DNA of 12,654 nt from CALAEC01 sp050692915 (GTDB lineage: Bacteria; Actinomycetota; UBA4738; CALAEC01): positions 1 through 12,654 of the forward strand of contig JBOGVU010000074.1 of assembly GCA_050692915.1 (NCBI GenBank), read 5' to 3'. Of the stretch, positions 1 to 6,424 are shown in pieces (position 1 is the first letter of the stretch; every line of letters begins with the position of its first letter). A program made the translations under genes and the position numbers. Below the pieces are notes generated by a model. That model worked only from the letters and a program-made list of their open reading frames with translations, was not told where the DNA came from and did not search any database.

Positions 1-591
1 GTGCGGAGCCGCATCCTCGGCTCCGCTCTGTTGTTCGTCGTGGGATTCGCGGCGATCTTCACCGCGATGGGAGCGGGGGCCTCCGCGATCGGCCCGCTGA
101 TCGTGAGGAATCGCATCGTGCTCGAGCGAGTGGCCGGCCTGTTGGTCGTCGTGATGGGCCTGCTCACGATCGGCATCGTTCGCGTCCCGTTCCTGATGCG
201 GGAGGCCAGGATCAACCTCCGTCGAGTTCGGCCCGGGCCGCTGGGAGCTGTCCCACTGGGAATGGCGTTCGCTATCGGATGGACGCCGTGCGTGGGCCCT
301 GTCCTCGCCTCGATCCTGGCCGCCGCGGCCACCACCAGGACCGCCTGGGTGGGGGCGGGGCTGCTGTTCGTCTACGCCCTGGGGCTCGGCATCCCGTTCC
401 TCCTCCTGGCTTGGGGACACGCCAGAGCCTCGACGGCGTTCTCGTGGCTGCGGCGGCATGGGCGGACCATCGAGGTCTTCGGGGGCACCGTCCTGATCGC
501 CATGGGTGTCCTGATGCTGACGGGGCAGTGGACGAGGCTGTTCACCCCGCTCATCCGCTGGTTCGTCCAGAACGACTGGCCGCCGATCTGA
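1..591 (+). CDS. ccdA: CcdA-like cytochrome c biogenesis / thiol-disulfide transporter, 5'-truncated by window edge
   Basis: Polytopic membrane protein of the CcdA/DsbD-beta family, which moves reducing equivalents from cytoplasmic thioredoxin across the membrane for cytochrome c maturation and other extracytoplasmic thiols. The 196 visible residues contain about five hydrophobic segments (roughly 5-28, 42-60, 84-110, 115-138, 155-173) and the family's second Cys motif, GWTPCVGP, with Cys97. The first motif (usually SPCVLPL, in the first helix) is absent, and the family is normally about 220-250 residues. The frame is open at base 1, so the gene almost certainly starts upstream and the GTG at position 1 is probably an internal codon. 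It ends in TGA, and the next gene's Shine-Dalgarno (AGGAG, 591-595) overlaps that stop, indicating an operon. Family assignment is firm; the exact partner (cytochrome c maturation or another thiol protein) is inferred from context. Confidence 0.85.
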   Translation: MRSRILGSALLFVVGFAAIFTAMGAGASAIGPLIVRNRIVLERVAGLLVVVMGLLTIGIVRVPFLMREARINLRRVRPGPLGAVPLGMAFAIGWTPCVGPVLASILAAAATTRTAWVGAGLLFVYALGLGIPFLLLAWGHARASTAFSWLRRHGRTIEVFGGTVLIAMGVLMLTGQWTRLFTPLIRWFVQNDWPPI

Positions 592-601
592 GGAGATCCC
601 C

Positions 602-1330
602 ATGAGAGAAACCTTCGCAATCATCATCGTGGCCGGGCTGATCGGGCTGTTCCTGCTGCTGCTGGTAGGCGCGTTCATCCGGTCCCGGCAGGCCGCCGCG
701 GTCTTCCGCGAGGCCGCCGCCGGGAAGGTGCCCCGGCCGGAGCCGGCGCCGCCCCGCGAGACGAAGCGGCCCACGCCGGTCTCGCGGCGAGACTTCTTCC
801 GCCGCTCCCTGCTGGCCTCCATCGGGCTGTTCGGCGCGGAGTTCGGCCTGGCCAGCATCGCCTTCGTGTGGCCGAACCTGCGCGGCGGGTTCGGGGCGGT
901 GATCGACCTGGACCTCACCCCGGACGCCATCAAGCAGCAGATCGACGCGGACAACCAGCCCTTCTACTACGGCGCCGGCCGGTTCTACCTGGTGAACTAC
1001 CAGGGCGACGCCGCCGACACCACCTACGAGGGTCTGGTCAGCGAGGGGATCATGGCCCTGTACCAGAAGTGCCCCCACCTCGGGTGCCGGGTCCCGTTCT
1101 GCACCCAGAGCCAGTGGTTCGAGTGCCCCTGCCACGGCTCGAAGTACAACCGGGCCGGCGAGTACCGGGACGGCCCCGCGCCCCGGGGGATGGACCGGTT
1201 CCGCGTGATCGTGGAGAACGGGCTCGTCCGCGTGGACACGGGCACGCGGATCGACGGCCCGCCCCGGGGCTCGGACACGACCGGGCAGCAGCCGGAGGGA
1301 CCGTTCTGCGTGACGATCGGGGGCGAGTGA
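602..1330 (+). CDS. Rieske [2Fe-2S] protein, QcrA-like, membrane anchored
   Basis: A 242-residue Rieske iron-sulfur protein that should carry one high-potential [2Fe-2S] cluster on the outer face of the membrane. Both ligand boxes are complete: CPHLGC (Cys157, His159, Cys162) and CPCHGS (Cys175, Cys177, His178). Cys157, His159, Cys175 and His178 are the expected ligands, with Cys162-Cys177 as the structural disulfide. Residues 1-27 form one membrane helix. A linker with twin arginines follows (SRRDFF, 61-66), then a second hydrophobic stretch (about 69-90), resembling the Tat-dependent anchor of actinobacterial QcrA proteins. The start is supported by AGGAG at 591-595, six bases before the ATG. 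No cytochrome b or c subunit lies next to it in this window; its neighbours are CcdA-like and copper proteins, so it may serve a bc complex encoded elsewhere or an alternative redox chain. The family call is certain; complex membership is not. Confidence 0.9.
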   Translation: MRETFAIIIVAGLIGLFLLLLVGAFIRSRQAAAVFREAAAGKVPRPEPAPPRETKRPTPVSRRDFFRRSLLASIGLFGAEFGLASIAFVWPNLRGGFGAVIDLDLTPDAIKQQIDADNQPFYYGAGRFYLVNYQGDAADTTYEGLVSEGIMALYQKCPHLGCRVPFCTQSQWFECPCHGSKYNRAGEYRDGPAPRGMDRFRVIVENGLVRVDTGTRIDGPPRGSDTTGQQPEGPFCVTIGGE

Positions 1331-1374
1331 TGCAGTCGGGTCTCGCCGCGCCGGCCGACTCGGGGGAGGCCTAG
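1330..1374 (+). CDS. 14-codon mini-ORF bridging two operon genes
   Basis: The ATG overlaps the Rieske stop (TGATG), and its TAG is followed directly by the GTG of the next gene, so it tiles the gap exactly. It encodes MQSGLAAPADSGEA. It may keep ribosomes on the message (translational coupling), or it may be a chance ORF. There is no homology evidence. Confidence 0.25.
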   Translation: MQSGLAAPADSGEA

Positions 1375-1683
1375 GTGCCCGAGTCGAAGGGACGATCCAG
1401 GCGCCGACCGAAGGGGCGTGACAAGGCCCGGGCGGCCCGAGCTCGGGCGACCCAGGCGGCGCAGCGTGAAGCCGACCAGCGCAAGCTCACCCCAACCCAG
1501 TACAAGAGGAGGCGGGTGCTGGGATGGTCCCTGGTGGGCCTGGGGGTGGCGATGTTCCTCCAGCATCTCGTCTCGCATGCGGGATTCTTCACGCTGATCT
1601 CACCCGGCGTGGACGACGTCATCGCCGGCTACCCCCTCGCCGGGCTTCTGGGCTTGGCCGACGCCATCGTGCTGTCCCGATGA
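1375..1683 (+). CDS. Small basic membrane protein, two predicted helices, unknown function
   Basis: A 102-residue protein I do not recognise. Residues 1-47 are dominated by Arg, Lys, Ala and Gln and are probably a charged cytoplasmic helix. Two hydrophobic segments follow (about 48-66 and 83-100), separated by a short loop that contains His64 and His68. The GTG start is chosen because GGGGAGG (1361-1367) lies seven bases upstream. The end overlaps the next gene by ATGA (1680-1683), so the two are probably translationally coupled. Its position between a Rieske protein and a CopC-CopD protein suggests an accessory role in the same membrane process, but nothing in the sequence shows the activity. 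G/C-ending codons match the neighbours, which supports real coding. Confidence 0.7.
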   Translation: MPESKGRSRRRPKGRDKARAARARATQAAQREADQRKLTPTQYKRRRVLGWSLVGLGVAMFLQHLVSHAGFFTLISPGVDDVIAGYPLAGLLGLADAIVLSR

Positions 1684-3734
1684 GCCCCCGAGCCCGAGGG
1701 TTCCTCGTCGGGGCAGTGGGCCTCGTCCTCCTGCTTACCGCCCAGCCCGCGGAGGCCCATGCGGCGTTCGTTTCGGCGGAGCCGCCACCGGGTGCCGAGC
1801 TTGCCTCGGCCCCCGGTGTGGTCGTCCTCACGTTCACCGAGCCACTGAACATCGGCCTGTCCCGGGCAACCGTCACCGACCCCACCGGAGCGACGTTCGA
1901 CGGCGGAGCCAGCACGGAACGAGAGATCCGGGTTGCCCTGCGGACCAACGCCCCCGGGATCTACGTGGTGGAGTGGACCACGGTCAGCACCGTCGACGGT
2001 CATACCCTCCACGGATCGTTTCGCTTCGGCGTCGGTGTCGCTCCCGGGCCCGGCGGAGGTGCCGAAACCGGGACCGCCCCCCAGCCCACGGACCTGGCCA
2101 TCGCCGCGGCCAGGGCGGTGGAGTTCGCCGGCCTGCTGCTGGCCATCGGCATCCTCCTCCTGGCTGGGCTCTCCCGGCGCCACCCTGAGCTGCCCTGGGC
2201 CCAGCGGAGCGTGCGGATGCCGCTGACGGTGGCGTTCGGGGCGGGACTGGTGGTGGTCGTCGGTGAGTCAATGGCCGCGGCCCCGTCGCCGTCGATCGAG
2301 GCCCTCGGGGCCTACCTGGGGACCGGCCTGCCCGGGCTGGCCCGGTTGATCAGGCTGGGGGCCGAGGCGCTCGCCGTGGGGGCCGCCGTGAACCGTACCC
2401 GGCTGGCGCCGTGGCTCATGGGGGCGGCGCTGGTGGCTCTGGCCGCCTCGGGCCACGCCGCCGCGGTCCGACCGGCCTGGCTAGGCATCGGGGTCGACGC
2501 CGCGCACCTTGCCGCCGCGGGGCTGTGGGCCGGCGGGATCATGGCCCTGGCCCTGGTTCGGCCCCCGGGCGGGTGGCGGACCGGGGAAGGGCGGACGTTG
2601 CTCGACCGCTTCACCCCCGTGGCCTTGCCGGCCTTCCTGGTGACCGTCGGACTCGGCTTCGTGCGAGGCCTCCAGGAGCTGGCCTCGCTGAGCGATCTGG
2701 TGGGGACCTCCTACGGCCAGGTCCTCGTGGCCAAGATCGTGGGGGTGGCGGCCATGGTGCCGTTCTCGATCGCCGCCTGGAGGAGGTTCGCTCCGACCCC
2801 ACGGCGGGAAGCGATCCTCGGCCTGGTGGTGGTCGGCGCGGCCGCTCTCCTGGCGGCGTTCCCGCTACCCCCCGGCCGGCTGGCGGAGGCCGAGGAGGCC
2901 GGCCGGCCCCGCACTTCGGAGGCGCTGCCGGGCGAAGGAGACCTGACCCTTGGTGGGGAGGCGGGGGAAACGCTGGTCGGCCTCACCCTGCGGCCGGCCC
3001 GTCCAGGACGGAACGAGGTCCTCGTCTACCTCTTGCCGTTGGGAGGTCAGTCCGCCGCGTCCGGTCTGGATGTGGCGTTCTCCGTGGGCCAGGCCCCCGC
3101 CCAGCCGATGGAACGTTGTGGAGCAACCTGCCGTCGGTCCAGGGTGGCGCTCGAGGGTGGCGAGCAGGTGGCCGTGCACGTCGCTGGACGGGGGGTAGGA
3201 ACCGCGTCGTTCACCCTTCCCACCCTTCCCCCACCCAACGGAGCCGACCTGGTCGAACGGGTGGATGCGCGTATGCACGAGCTCACGTCGTACCGTGTGG
3301 AGGAGGTGCTCCGTCCCGCCCAGCCTCCGGTGCGGGCGACCTACGCGTTCCAGGCGCCGGACCGGATGCACATCCGCCTGTCGACCGGTGCCGAGTCGGT
3401 GATCATCGGAGAGGCCCGGTATCGACGCGATGCTCCTGCGGCGCCATGGCAGCGGGACTCCGCCATTCCGCCCGACGTTCCCTCGTTCATCTGGGACGGT
3501 CCGTTCCGAGCCGCGCGCCTCGTGGGAAGGGAGCGGGTCGGGGACGTCCCCATGAGAGTGGTGTCCTTCCTGAGTGAGCGCGTTCCCGGGACGCCCATCT
3601 GGTTCAGGATGTGGGTGGACCGGGAGGGGCTCGTCCACCGGGCCCACATGCGCGCGTTAGGCCACTTCATGGATCACCGGTACTACGCCTTCGATCAGCC
3701 GCTCGACGTCCAGCGGCCGAAGACGGGAGGGTGA
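1680..3734 (+). CDS. CopC-CopD copper protein with FixH/YtkA-like and LolA-like C-terminal domains
   Basis: A 684-residue secreted/membrane copper-handling protein. Residues 1-26 are a signal peptide ending AEA, so the mature chain would begin with His27, as in CopC, where the N-terminal His helps bind Cu(II). The CopC domain (27-118) also has the conserved D-x-H pair (Asp106, His108 in STVDGHTLHG). Residues 140-395 are a CopD-type domain with about eight hydrophobic segments and the D-x2-H...W-x-GG signature (DAAHLAAAGLWAGG, 273-286). Residues 420-515 look like the extracytoplasmic FixH/YtkA-like beta domain often found after CopD, here with Cys480 and Cys484. Residues 520-680 resemble LolA/LppX-type lipoprotein-carrier folds and end in a His/Met-rich stretch (653-666). 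The frame is open further upstream, but the ATG at 1680 overlaps the preceding stop (ATGA) and puts the signal peptide at the N-terminus, so I use it. The likely role is periplasmic copper binding and copper import or delivery, perhaps to an oxidase. CopC-CopD is firm; the last two domain names are by pattern only. Confidence 0.87.
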   Translation: MSPRARGFLVGAVGLVLLLTAQPAEAHAAFVSAEPPPGAELASAPGVVVLTFTEPLNIGLSRATVTDPTGATFDGGASTEREIRVALRTNAPGIYVVEWTTVSTVDGHTLHGSFRFGVGVAPGPGGGAETGTAPQPTDLAIAAARAVEFAGLLLAIGILLLAGLSRRHPELPWAQRSVRMPLTVAFGAGLVVVVGESMAAAPSPSIEALGAYLGTGLPGLARLIRLGAEALAVGAAVNRTRLAPWLMGAALVALAASGHAAAVRPAWLGIGVDAAHLAAAGLWAGGIMALALVRPPGGWRTGEGRTLLDRFTPVALPAFLVTVGLGFVRGLQELASLSDLVGTSYGQVLVAKIVGVAAMVPFSIAAWRRFAPTPRREAILGLVVVGAAALLAAFPLPPGRLAEAEEAGRPRTSEALPGEGDLTLGGEAGETLVGLTLRPARPGRNEVLVYLLPLGGQSAASGLDVAFSVGQAPAQPMERCGATCRRSRVALEGGEQVAVHVAGRGVGTASFTLPTLPPPNGADLVERVDARMHELTSYRVEEVLRPAQPPVRATYAFQAPDRMHIRLSTGAESVIIGEARYRRDAPAAPWQRDSAIPPDVPSFIWDGPFRAARLVGRERVGDVPMRVVSFLSERVPGTPIWFRMWVDREGLVHRAHMRALGHFMDHRYYAFDQPLDVQRPKTGG

Positions 3735-3784
3735 CAGGATGACCACGCGTTAGACGGAGCACGGAACGAGGAGGTGGCGACGAC

Positions 3785-3961
3785 ATGATGGACTGGTCTT
3801 TCGGTGTCTCGATGATGTGGATGATGTGGATCGACCGAGGTGTACGAGATGCCCGGAGTAGAGCCCGACGCGGCCGACGAAAACGCGACGGTCAACACGG
3901 CTACGTTCAGCGAGGAAAATGGACGCACGACCCTCACGATCCTGGTGCAGTGCCCCAGTAA
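3785..3961 (+). pseudogene. Small Met/Trp-rich ORF, probably the start of a SHOCT-type small membrane protein fused out of frame to other DNA
   Basis: A 58-codon ORF with a strong Shine-Dalgarno (GAGGAGGTGG, 3768-3777) and start. Its first 16 residues, MMDWSFGVSMMWMMWI, look like the N-terminus of the short Met/Trp-rich membrane proteins often annotated with SHOCT domains. The remainder (after about base 3830) is Arg-rich, not hydrophobic and of different character. It is the wrong-frame reading of the SRPBCC remnant that starts here. I read this as a true gene start whose body was deleted. It could instead be a very small real protein. Moderate to low confidence. Confidence 0.4.
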
Positions 3962-4055
3962 GGAGGTTCGGGACGCGATCATCGACTCGGGCATGGAAGC
4001 AGGGATGCAGGATGCCTATGACCTACTAGAGCAGGTCGCGATTTCGCTGATCTAG
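3840..4055 (+). pseudogene. 3' fragment of an SRPBCC / AHSA1-like domain gene
   Basis: The 71 residues match the C-terminal third of SRPBCC (START-like, AHSA1/Aha1-C) proteins. The closing beta strands read FSEENGRTTLTILVQCPSK. The long C-terminal helix has the family's pattern EVRDA...SGMEAGM..AYDLLEQV. A full SRPBCC protein is about 140-160 residues; the N-terminal half is absent. The frame is open back to a TGA at 3822-3824, and the homology-like pattern begins at TEVYE (about 3834), immediately after the Met-rich start of the preceding ORF. This is what a deletion joining two genes would leave. The only start in frame before the match is a GTG at 3840 without a clear ribosome site. It is probably non-functional. 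Family recognition is good; pseudogene status is inferred. Confidence 0.6.
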
Positions 4056-4587
4056 TAACGATGCGGGTTCCCCGCCCCCTGCGGCGGCCGCCGGGTAGGG
4101 CAGTGCCTCGCGGGGTGGTGGGCTTTGATTGTCGGTGTCTACTCGCGGCTGTCGATCGCGCCGATACCGCCAGTATCGCATGTTGGTTTGAGTTGAGCCA
4201 TGGACCCTTGGCAGGAGTCATCAGGGGCTTTCGCGAGTGGTCGCAACGGAGACCTAGGACGGTCGGGGACATCCTGAAGATTCCCGCTCTTGCGTGAAGC
4301 GTGTGCCCCCATCTTGCGGGAGGGTCGACCTAGGCCTTCCGAAGCGTCTTGGCGGGTGTCACATCCGTCGGAGCCCCTGATCCGCAACCTCGGCACGAGT
4401 CTATACTGCCCCTGCGGGCAGTCGGAATAGGTGCTGTCTCGTCCATCTAGCGTCCTTCTAGCGGATGATTGCTCCGGAGGCCCCGACACATCGTCTGACC
4501 ACGTCCGACCATGACTCGGGAGGAGCGTTCCCGCTGGTCGGGACGGCCGGAGGTGTCGGGAGCCCACAGGAGACGACGAGCCTCACA
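4056..4587. other. Non-coding stretch with a hairpin and a short repeat
   Basis: About 530 bases with no convincing gene. A 78-codon ORF on the plus strand (4061-4297) and a longer minus-strand frame (4139-4567) have mixed codon third positions and no recognisable motif. Visible structure: a 7-bp perfect hairpin at 4405-4422 (ACTGCCC, loop CTGC, GGGCAGT) overlapping a TATACT box at 4402-4407; a weaker GATAC/GTATC hairpin near 4161; and a 7-bp direct repeat TCTAGCG at 4446-4452 and 4457-4463. No run of T follows the 4405 hairpin, so it is not a standard terminator. Confidence 0.4.
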
Positions 4588-4633
4588 CTCATAATCCGTC
4601 GGTCGGTGGTTCGAGTCCTCCCCGCCCCCACCA
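4588..4633 (+). repeat. tRNA-Met-like 3' half (tRNA remnant / possible attachment-site repeat, left copy)
   Basis: The sequence reads as the 3' half of a tRNA: anticodon loop CTCATAA (4588-4594, CAT anticodon), 3' anticodon-stem strand, variable loop, T arm with loop TTCGAGT (4610-4616), acceptor-like CCGCCCC and an ACCA. The T stem has a T-T mismatch (GGTGG against CCTCC), and the 5' side lacks the matching anticodon stem, D arm and acceptor strand, so it is not a functional tRNA. Bases 4588-4628 match 6277-6317 at 36 of 41 positions, and looser similarity continues to about 4642. The two copies bracket the aminotransferase gene. Confidence 0.6.
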
Positions 4634-4668
4634 GGGAGCCGCAGGTCAGCAGCCCGTTCGAGCCCATG

Positions 4669-4680
4669 GGGTGATCACCC
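4669..4680. promoter_or_regulatory. 12-bp perfect palindrome GGGTGATCACCC
   Basis: Perfect dyad in the non-coding DNA between the tRNA remnant and the aminotransferase. It could be an operator for a dimeric regulator of the downstream gene; no regulator is encoded nearby. At this length a chance occurrence is possible. Confidence 0.25.
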
Positions 4681-4928
4681 GGATACCATGTTCCCCGCCA
4701 TGGCCCCGCATTGGTACACGATGGTCGCACCCTCTTACGCGAGTTGCGCGTCAGATCCGTAGTGTGCACTCCTTGAAGAACGGAAGAAGAGGACCTGAGG
4801 AGTCGACGAGCCGCCTGGACTCCATCGTGTCAAGGCTCCCGGAACCCGAGTGGGTGGGGACGTCCTACACGCTCGTTGCGCCGAGATCGCTCGCCCGGCT
4901 CGTCCCGGCCGACGACGGCCTCCAGTGA
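4671..4928 (+). pseudogene. Unrecognised short ORF overlapping the aminotransferase start; possible 3' gene remnant
   Basis: An 85-codon ORF that I do not recognise. Its first half (to about 4770) has poor codon character. The second half, from about GTG 4764 or TTG 4773, has mostly G/C third positions and a protein-like sequence (for example EPEWVGTSYTLV). It ends in TGA overlapping the next ATG as TGATG (4926-4930), an arrangement typical of co-translated genes. It may be the tail of a gene whose beginning was lost, still tethered to the aminotransferase, or a chance ORF. No domain or motif is visible. Confidence 0.22.
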
Positions 4929-6094
4929 TGGCGGCGCAGGCCGCCCTCGTTCCTCGCTCGCATTATCCGACGCTCCAGGGGTGCACCTACCTCAACCAGG
5001 CAGCGCTGGGGCTGGTCCCGACGGAGGCTCTCGACGCCATGATCACGTTCCTGGCCGATGTGGCACAGCACGGCAACCTCCGGCTCTCCGACGATGAGGA
5101 AGAGCATGTCCTCGATGAACTGCGGGCCGCTGCGGCCGGGCTCCTCGACGCGCCAGCGACGTGGATCGCGATCACCGGAGGTGCGAGCGAGGCCCTCGGT
5201 CAGGTCGCTGCGGCCTTGGGATCGATCGATGGGTCCGTCGTATTGGTCTCGTCCGATTTCCCAAGCGTGACCTATCCGTGGCTCGCGGAACGGGAACGCC
5301 GCGGTACGAAGATCGTCTGGGTCGATGACACACCCGACCGCGATCTCACCCAGGAGCTGGTCCGGGCGATCGACGCTTCCACCAAGGCGGTGTGCATCAG
5401 CGCCGTGCAGTACGCCACGGGCACCGCCGTCGAGGTGTCCGCGGTGACGGACCGAGCCAGTGTTGTAGGGTGTCGGGTCATCGTCGACGCCACCCAGTTG
5501 GCCGGCGCCGGCCCGGTCAGCATCCGGGAGTGGTCCGCGGACGCCGTCGTGTGTAGCGGCTACAAGTGGCTGTCGTCACACGGCGGCGTGGCGCTTCTGG
5601 CGCTCGCGCCAGACCTCATCGCAGCGACGCCACGCCTGGTCGGGTGGAAGGGGAGCGACGAGCCCTTCTCGTTCGACCCGAAGACCCTGCGACTGGCCCC
5701 GGACGCTCGGCGGTTCGAACTGTCGACTATCTCGTACGCGTCCGCCGTCGGGCTCCTCACCTCGATCGGTCTGCTTCGGGACTGTGGGATCGAGAGGATC
5801 GCCGCCCACGCTCGAGGCCTGGCAAGCCGGCTGATCGACCGCGTCGAACCGCTAGGGTGGTCGCCGTTCCGACGGCTCTCCGATCCTGCGTCGAGCAACC
5901 ATATCGTTGCCCTGCGCCACCCCGTGGCCAACGTCCGGCATGTCCAGCGCGTCCTCTCCGACGAGCACCGGATCATCTGCAGCGGCCGGGGAGGCAATCT
6001 CCGGATCTCCCTCCATCTGTACAACGACGCGAGCGACGTCGAGGCCTTGGTCGACGCCCTCAGCGCCGTTGAGGTCGTTCCCCGCGACCGGTGA
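4928..6094 (+). CDS. Class V PLP-dependent aminotransferase (NifS/isopenicillin-N-epimerase-like fold)
   Basis: A 388-residue fold-type I PLP enzyme of aminotransferase class V. Visible landmarks in family order: YLNQAALG (21-28) at the N-terminus, the glycine-rich phosphate-binding turn ITGGASEAL (82-90), the Asp that pairs with the PLP ring nitrogen plus a Gln (VDATQ, Asp187 and Gln190), the Schiff-base lysine in CSGYKWLSS (Lys213), and the C-terminal RISLHLYND (359-367) with the substrate-carboxylate arginine Arg359. All catalytic residues are present, and the length is normal. No Cys sits in the usual mobile loop of a true cysteine desulfurase, so amino-acid lyase, racemase/epimerase or aminotransferase activity is equally possible; the substrate cannot be read from the sequence. 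A longer frame opens at 4850, but ATG 4928 starts just before the conserved region and overlaps the preceding stop (TGATG). It is the only intact gene between the two tRNA-like repeats. Confidence 0.85.
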   Translation: MAAQAALVPRSHYPTLQGCTYLNQAALGLVPTEALDAMITFLADVAQHGNLRLSDDEEEHVLDELRAAAAGLLDAPATWIAITGGASEALGQVAAALGSIDGSVVLVSSDFPSVTYPWLAERERRGTKIVWVDDTPDRDLTQELVRAIDASTKAVCISAVQYATGTAVEVSAVTDRASVVGCRVIVDATQLAGAGPVSIREWSADAVVCSGYKWLSSHGGVALLALAPDLIAATPRLVGWKGSDEPFSFDPKTLRLAPDARRFELSTISYASAVGLLTSIGLLRDCGIERIAAHARGLASRLIDRVEPLGWSPFRRLSDPASSNHIVALRHPVANVRHVQRVLSDEHRIICSGRGGNLRISLHLYNDASDVEALVDALSAVEVVPRDR

Positions 6095-6131
6095 GCTGGC
6101 GGGCTGGATCGGTGCGCCCAGCTGGACAGAA

Positions 6132-6227
6132 ATGGAAGGGATGCCTCGCATGCCGCGGAAATGCCGCAACTTGCATACGAATGTGTCCGAAGCGGTGGCA
6201 ACGGTGATGCTCACGGGATGGCCCTGA
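6132..6227 (+). CDS. Doubtful 31-residue ORF
   Basis: Short Met-, Arg- and Lys-rich ORF (begins MEGMPRMPRKCRN) in the gap after the aminotransferase. There is no clear ribosome site (GACAGAA upstream), no recognised family, and codon third positions are less G/C-rich than in the real genes. Listed for completeness; probably not a gene. Confidence 0.12.
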   Translation: MEGMPRMPRKCRNLHTNVSEAVATVMLTGWP

Positions 6228-6276
6228 CCAGGATCTTCAGGAATTCCTGCAGGTCAGCGGGGTGGGGGACTCCGGC

Positions 6277-6318
6277 CTTATGATCCGTCGGTCGCTGGTT
6301 CGAGTCCAGCCCGCCCCA
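6277..6318 (+). repeat. tRNA 3' half (tRNA remnant / possible attachment-site repeat, right copy)
   Basis: Anticodon-loop-like CTTATGA (6277-6283), variable loop, a perfect T arm (GCTGG-TTCGAGT-CCAGC, 6294-6310), acceptor strand CCGCCCC (6311-6317) and A73. No CCA follows, and no matching 5' acceptor or D arm is found upstream, so this is not a complete tRNA gene. The anticodon stem keeps at most three pairs (CGG/CCG). Bases 6277-6317 match 4588-4628 at 36 of 41 positions, and both copies continue into a similar GGG-A-AGCCGC tail (to 6331 here, 4642 in the left copy). Its antisense translation gives the SNQRPTD-type peptide that is commonly mis-annotated as protein. Confidence 0.6.
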
Positions 6319-6424
6319 CGGGGGAAGCCGCTTCCGTGCAGGTGTGACTGGAGTGGCTGGCCGGAGTCTGAAGGCCCGTTCCGACGGAAACTCTGACGCC
6401 CGGCGGGCCCCCACTGACGGGAGG
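6319..6424. other. Gap between tRNA remnant and peptidase 3' end
   Basis: Contains a small GC-rich inverted repeat (GCCCGCCGGGC type, around 6398-6408) and GTCAG/CTGAC repeats just after the peptidase stop. These could form weak hairpins in the peptidase mRNA, but without a clear T tract, so no terminator is claimed. Confidence 0.25.

Noticed and set aside
2411..3577. Plus-strand 388-codon ORF inside the CopC-CopD gene
   Set aside because: Alternative-frame shadow: Gly- and Arg-rich low-complexity translation with no motif, fully inside a well-supported gene.
4458..4769. Minus-strand ORF containing TRTTDRRIM
   Set aside because: Same artefact, over the left tRNA remnant at 4588-4633.
4628..6277. 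A complete mobile element or defence island between the tRNA repeats
   Set aside because: No integrase, recombinase, transposase, toxin or nuclease is encoded there; only an ordinary class V aminotransferase is intact.
6277..6318. Complete functional tRNA gene
   Set aside because: T arm and acceptor 3' strand are good, but no pairing 5' acceptor, D arm or full anticodon stem is found in the preceding 35-40 bases.
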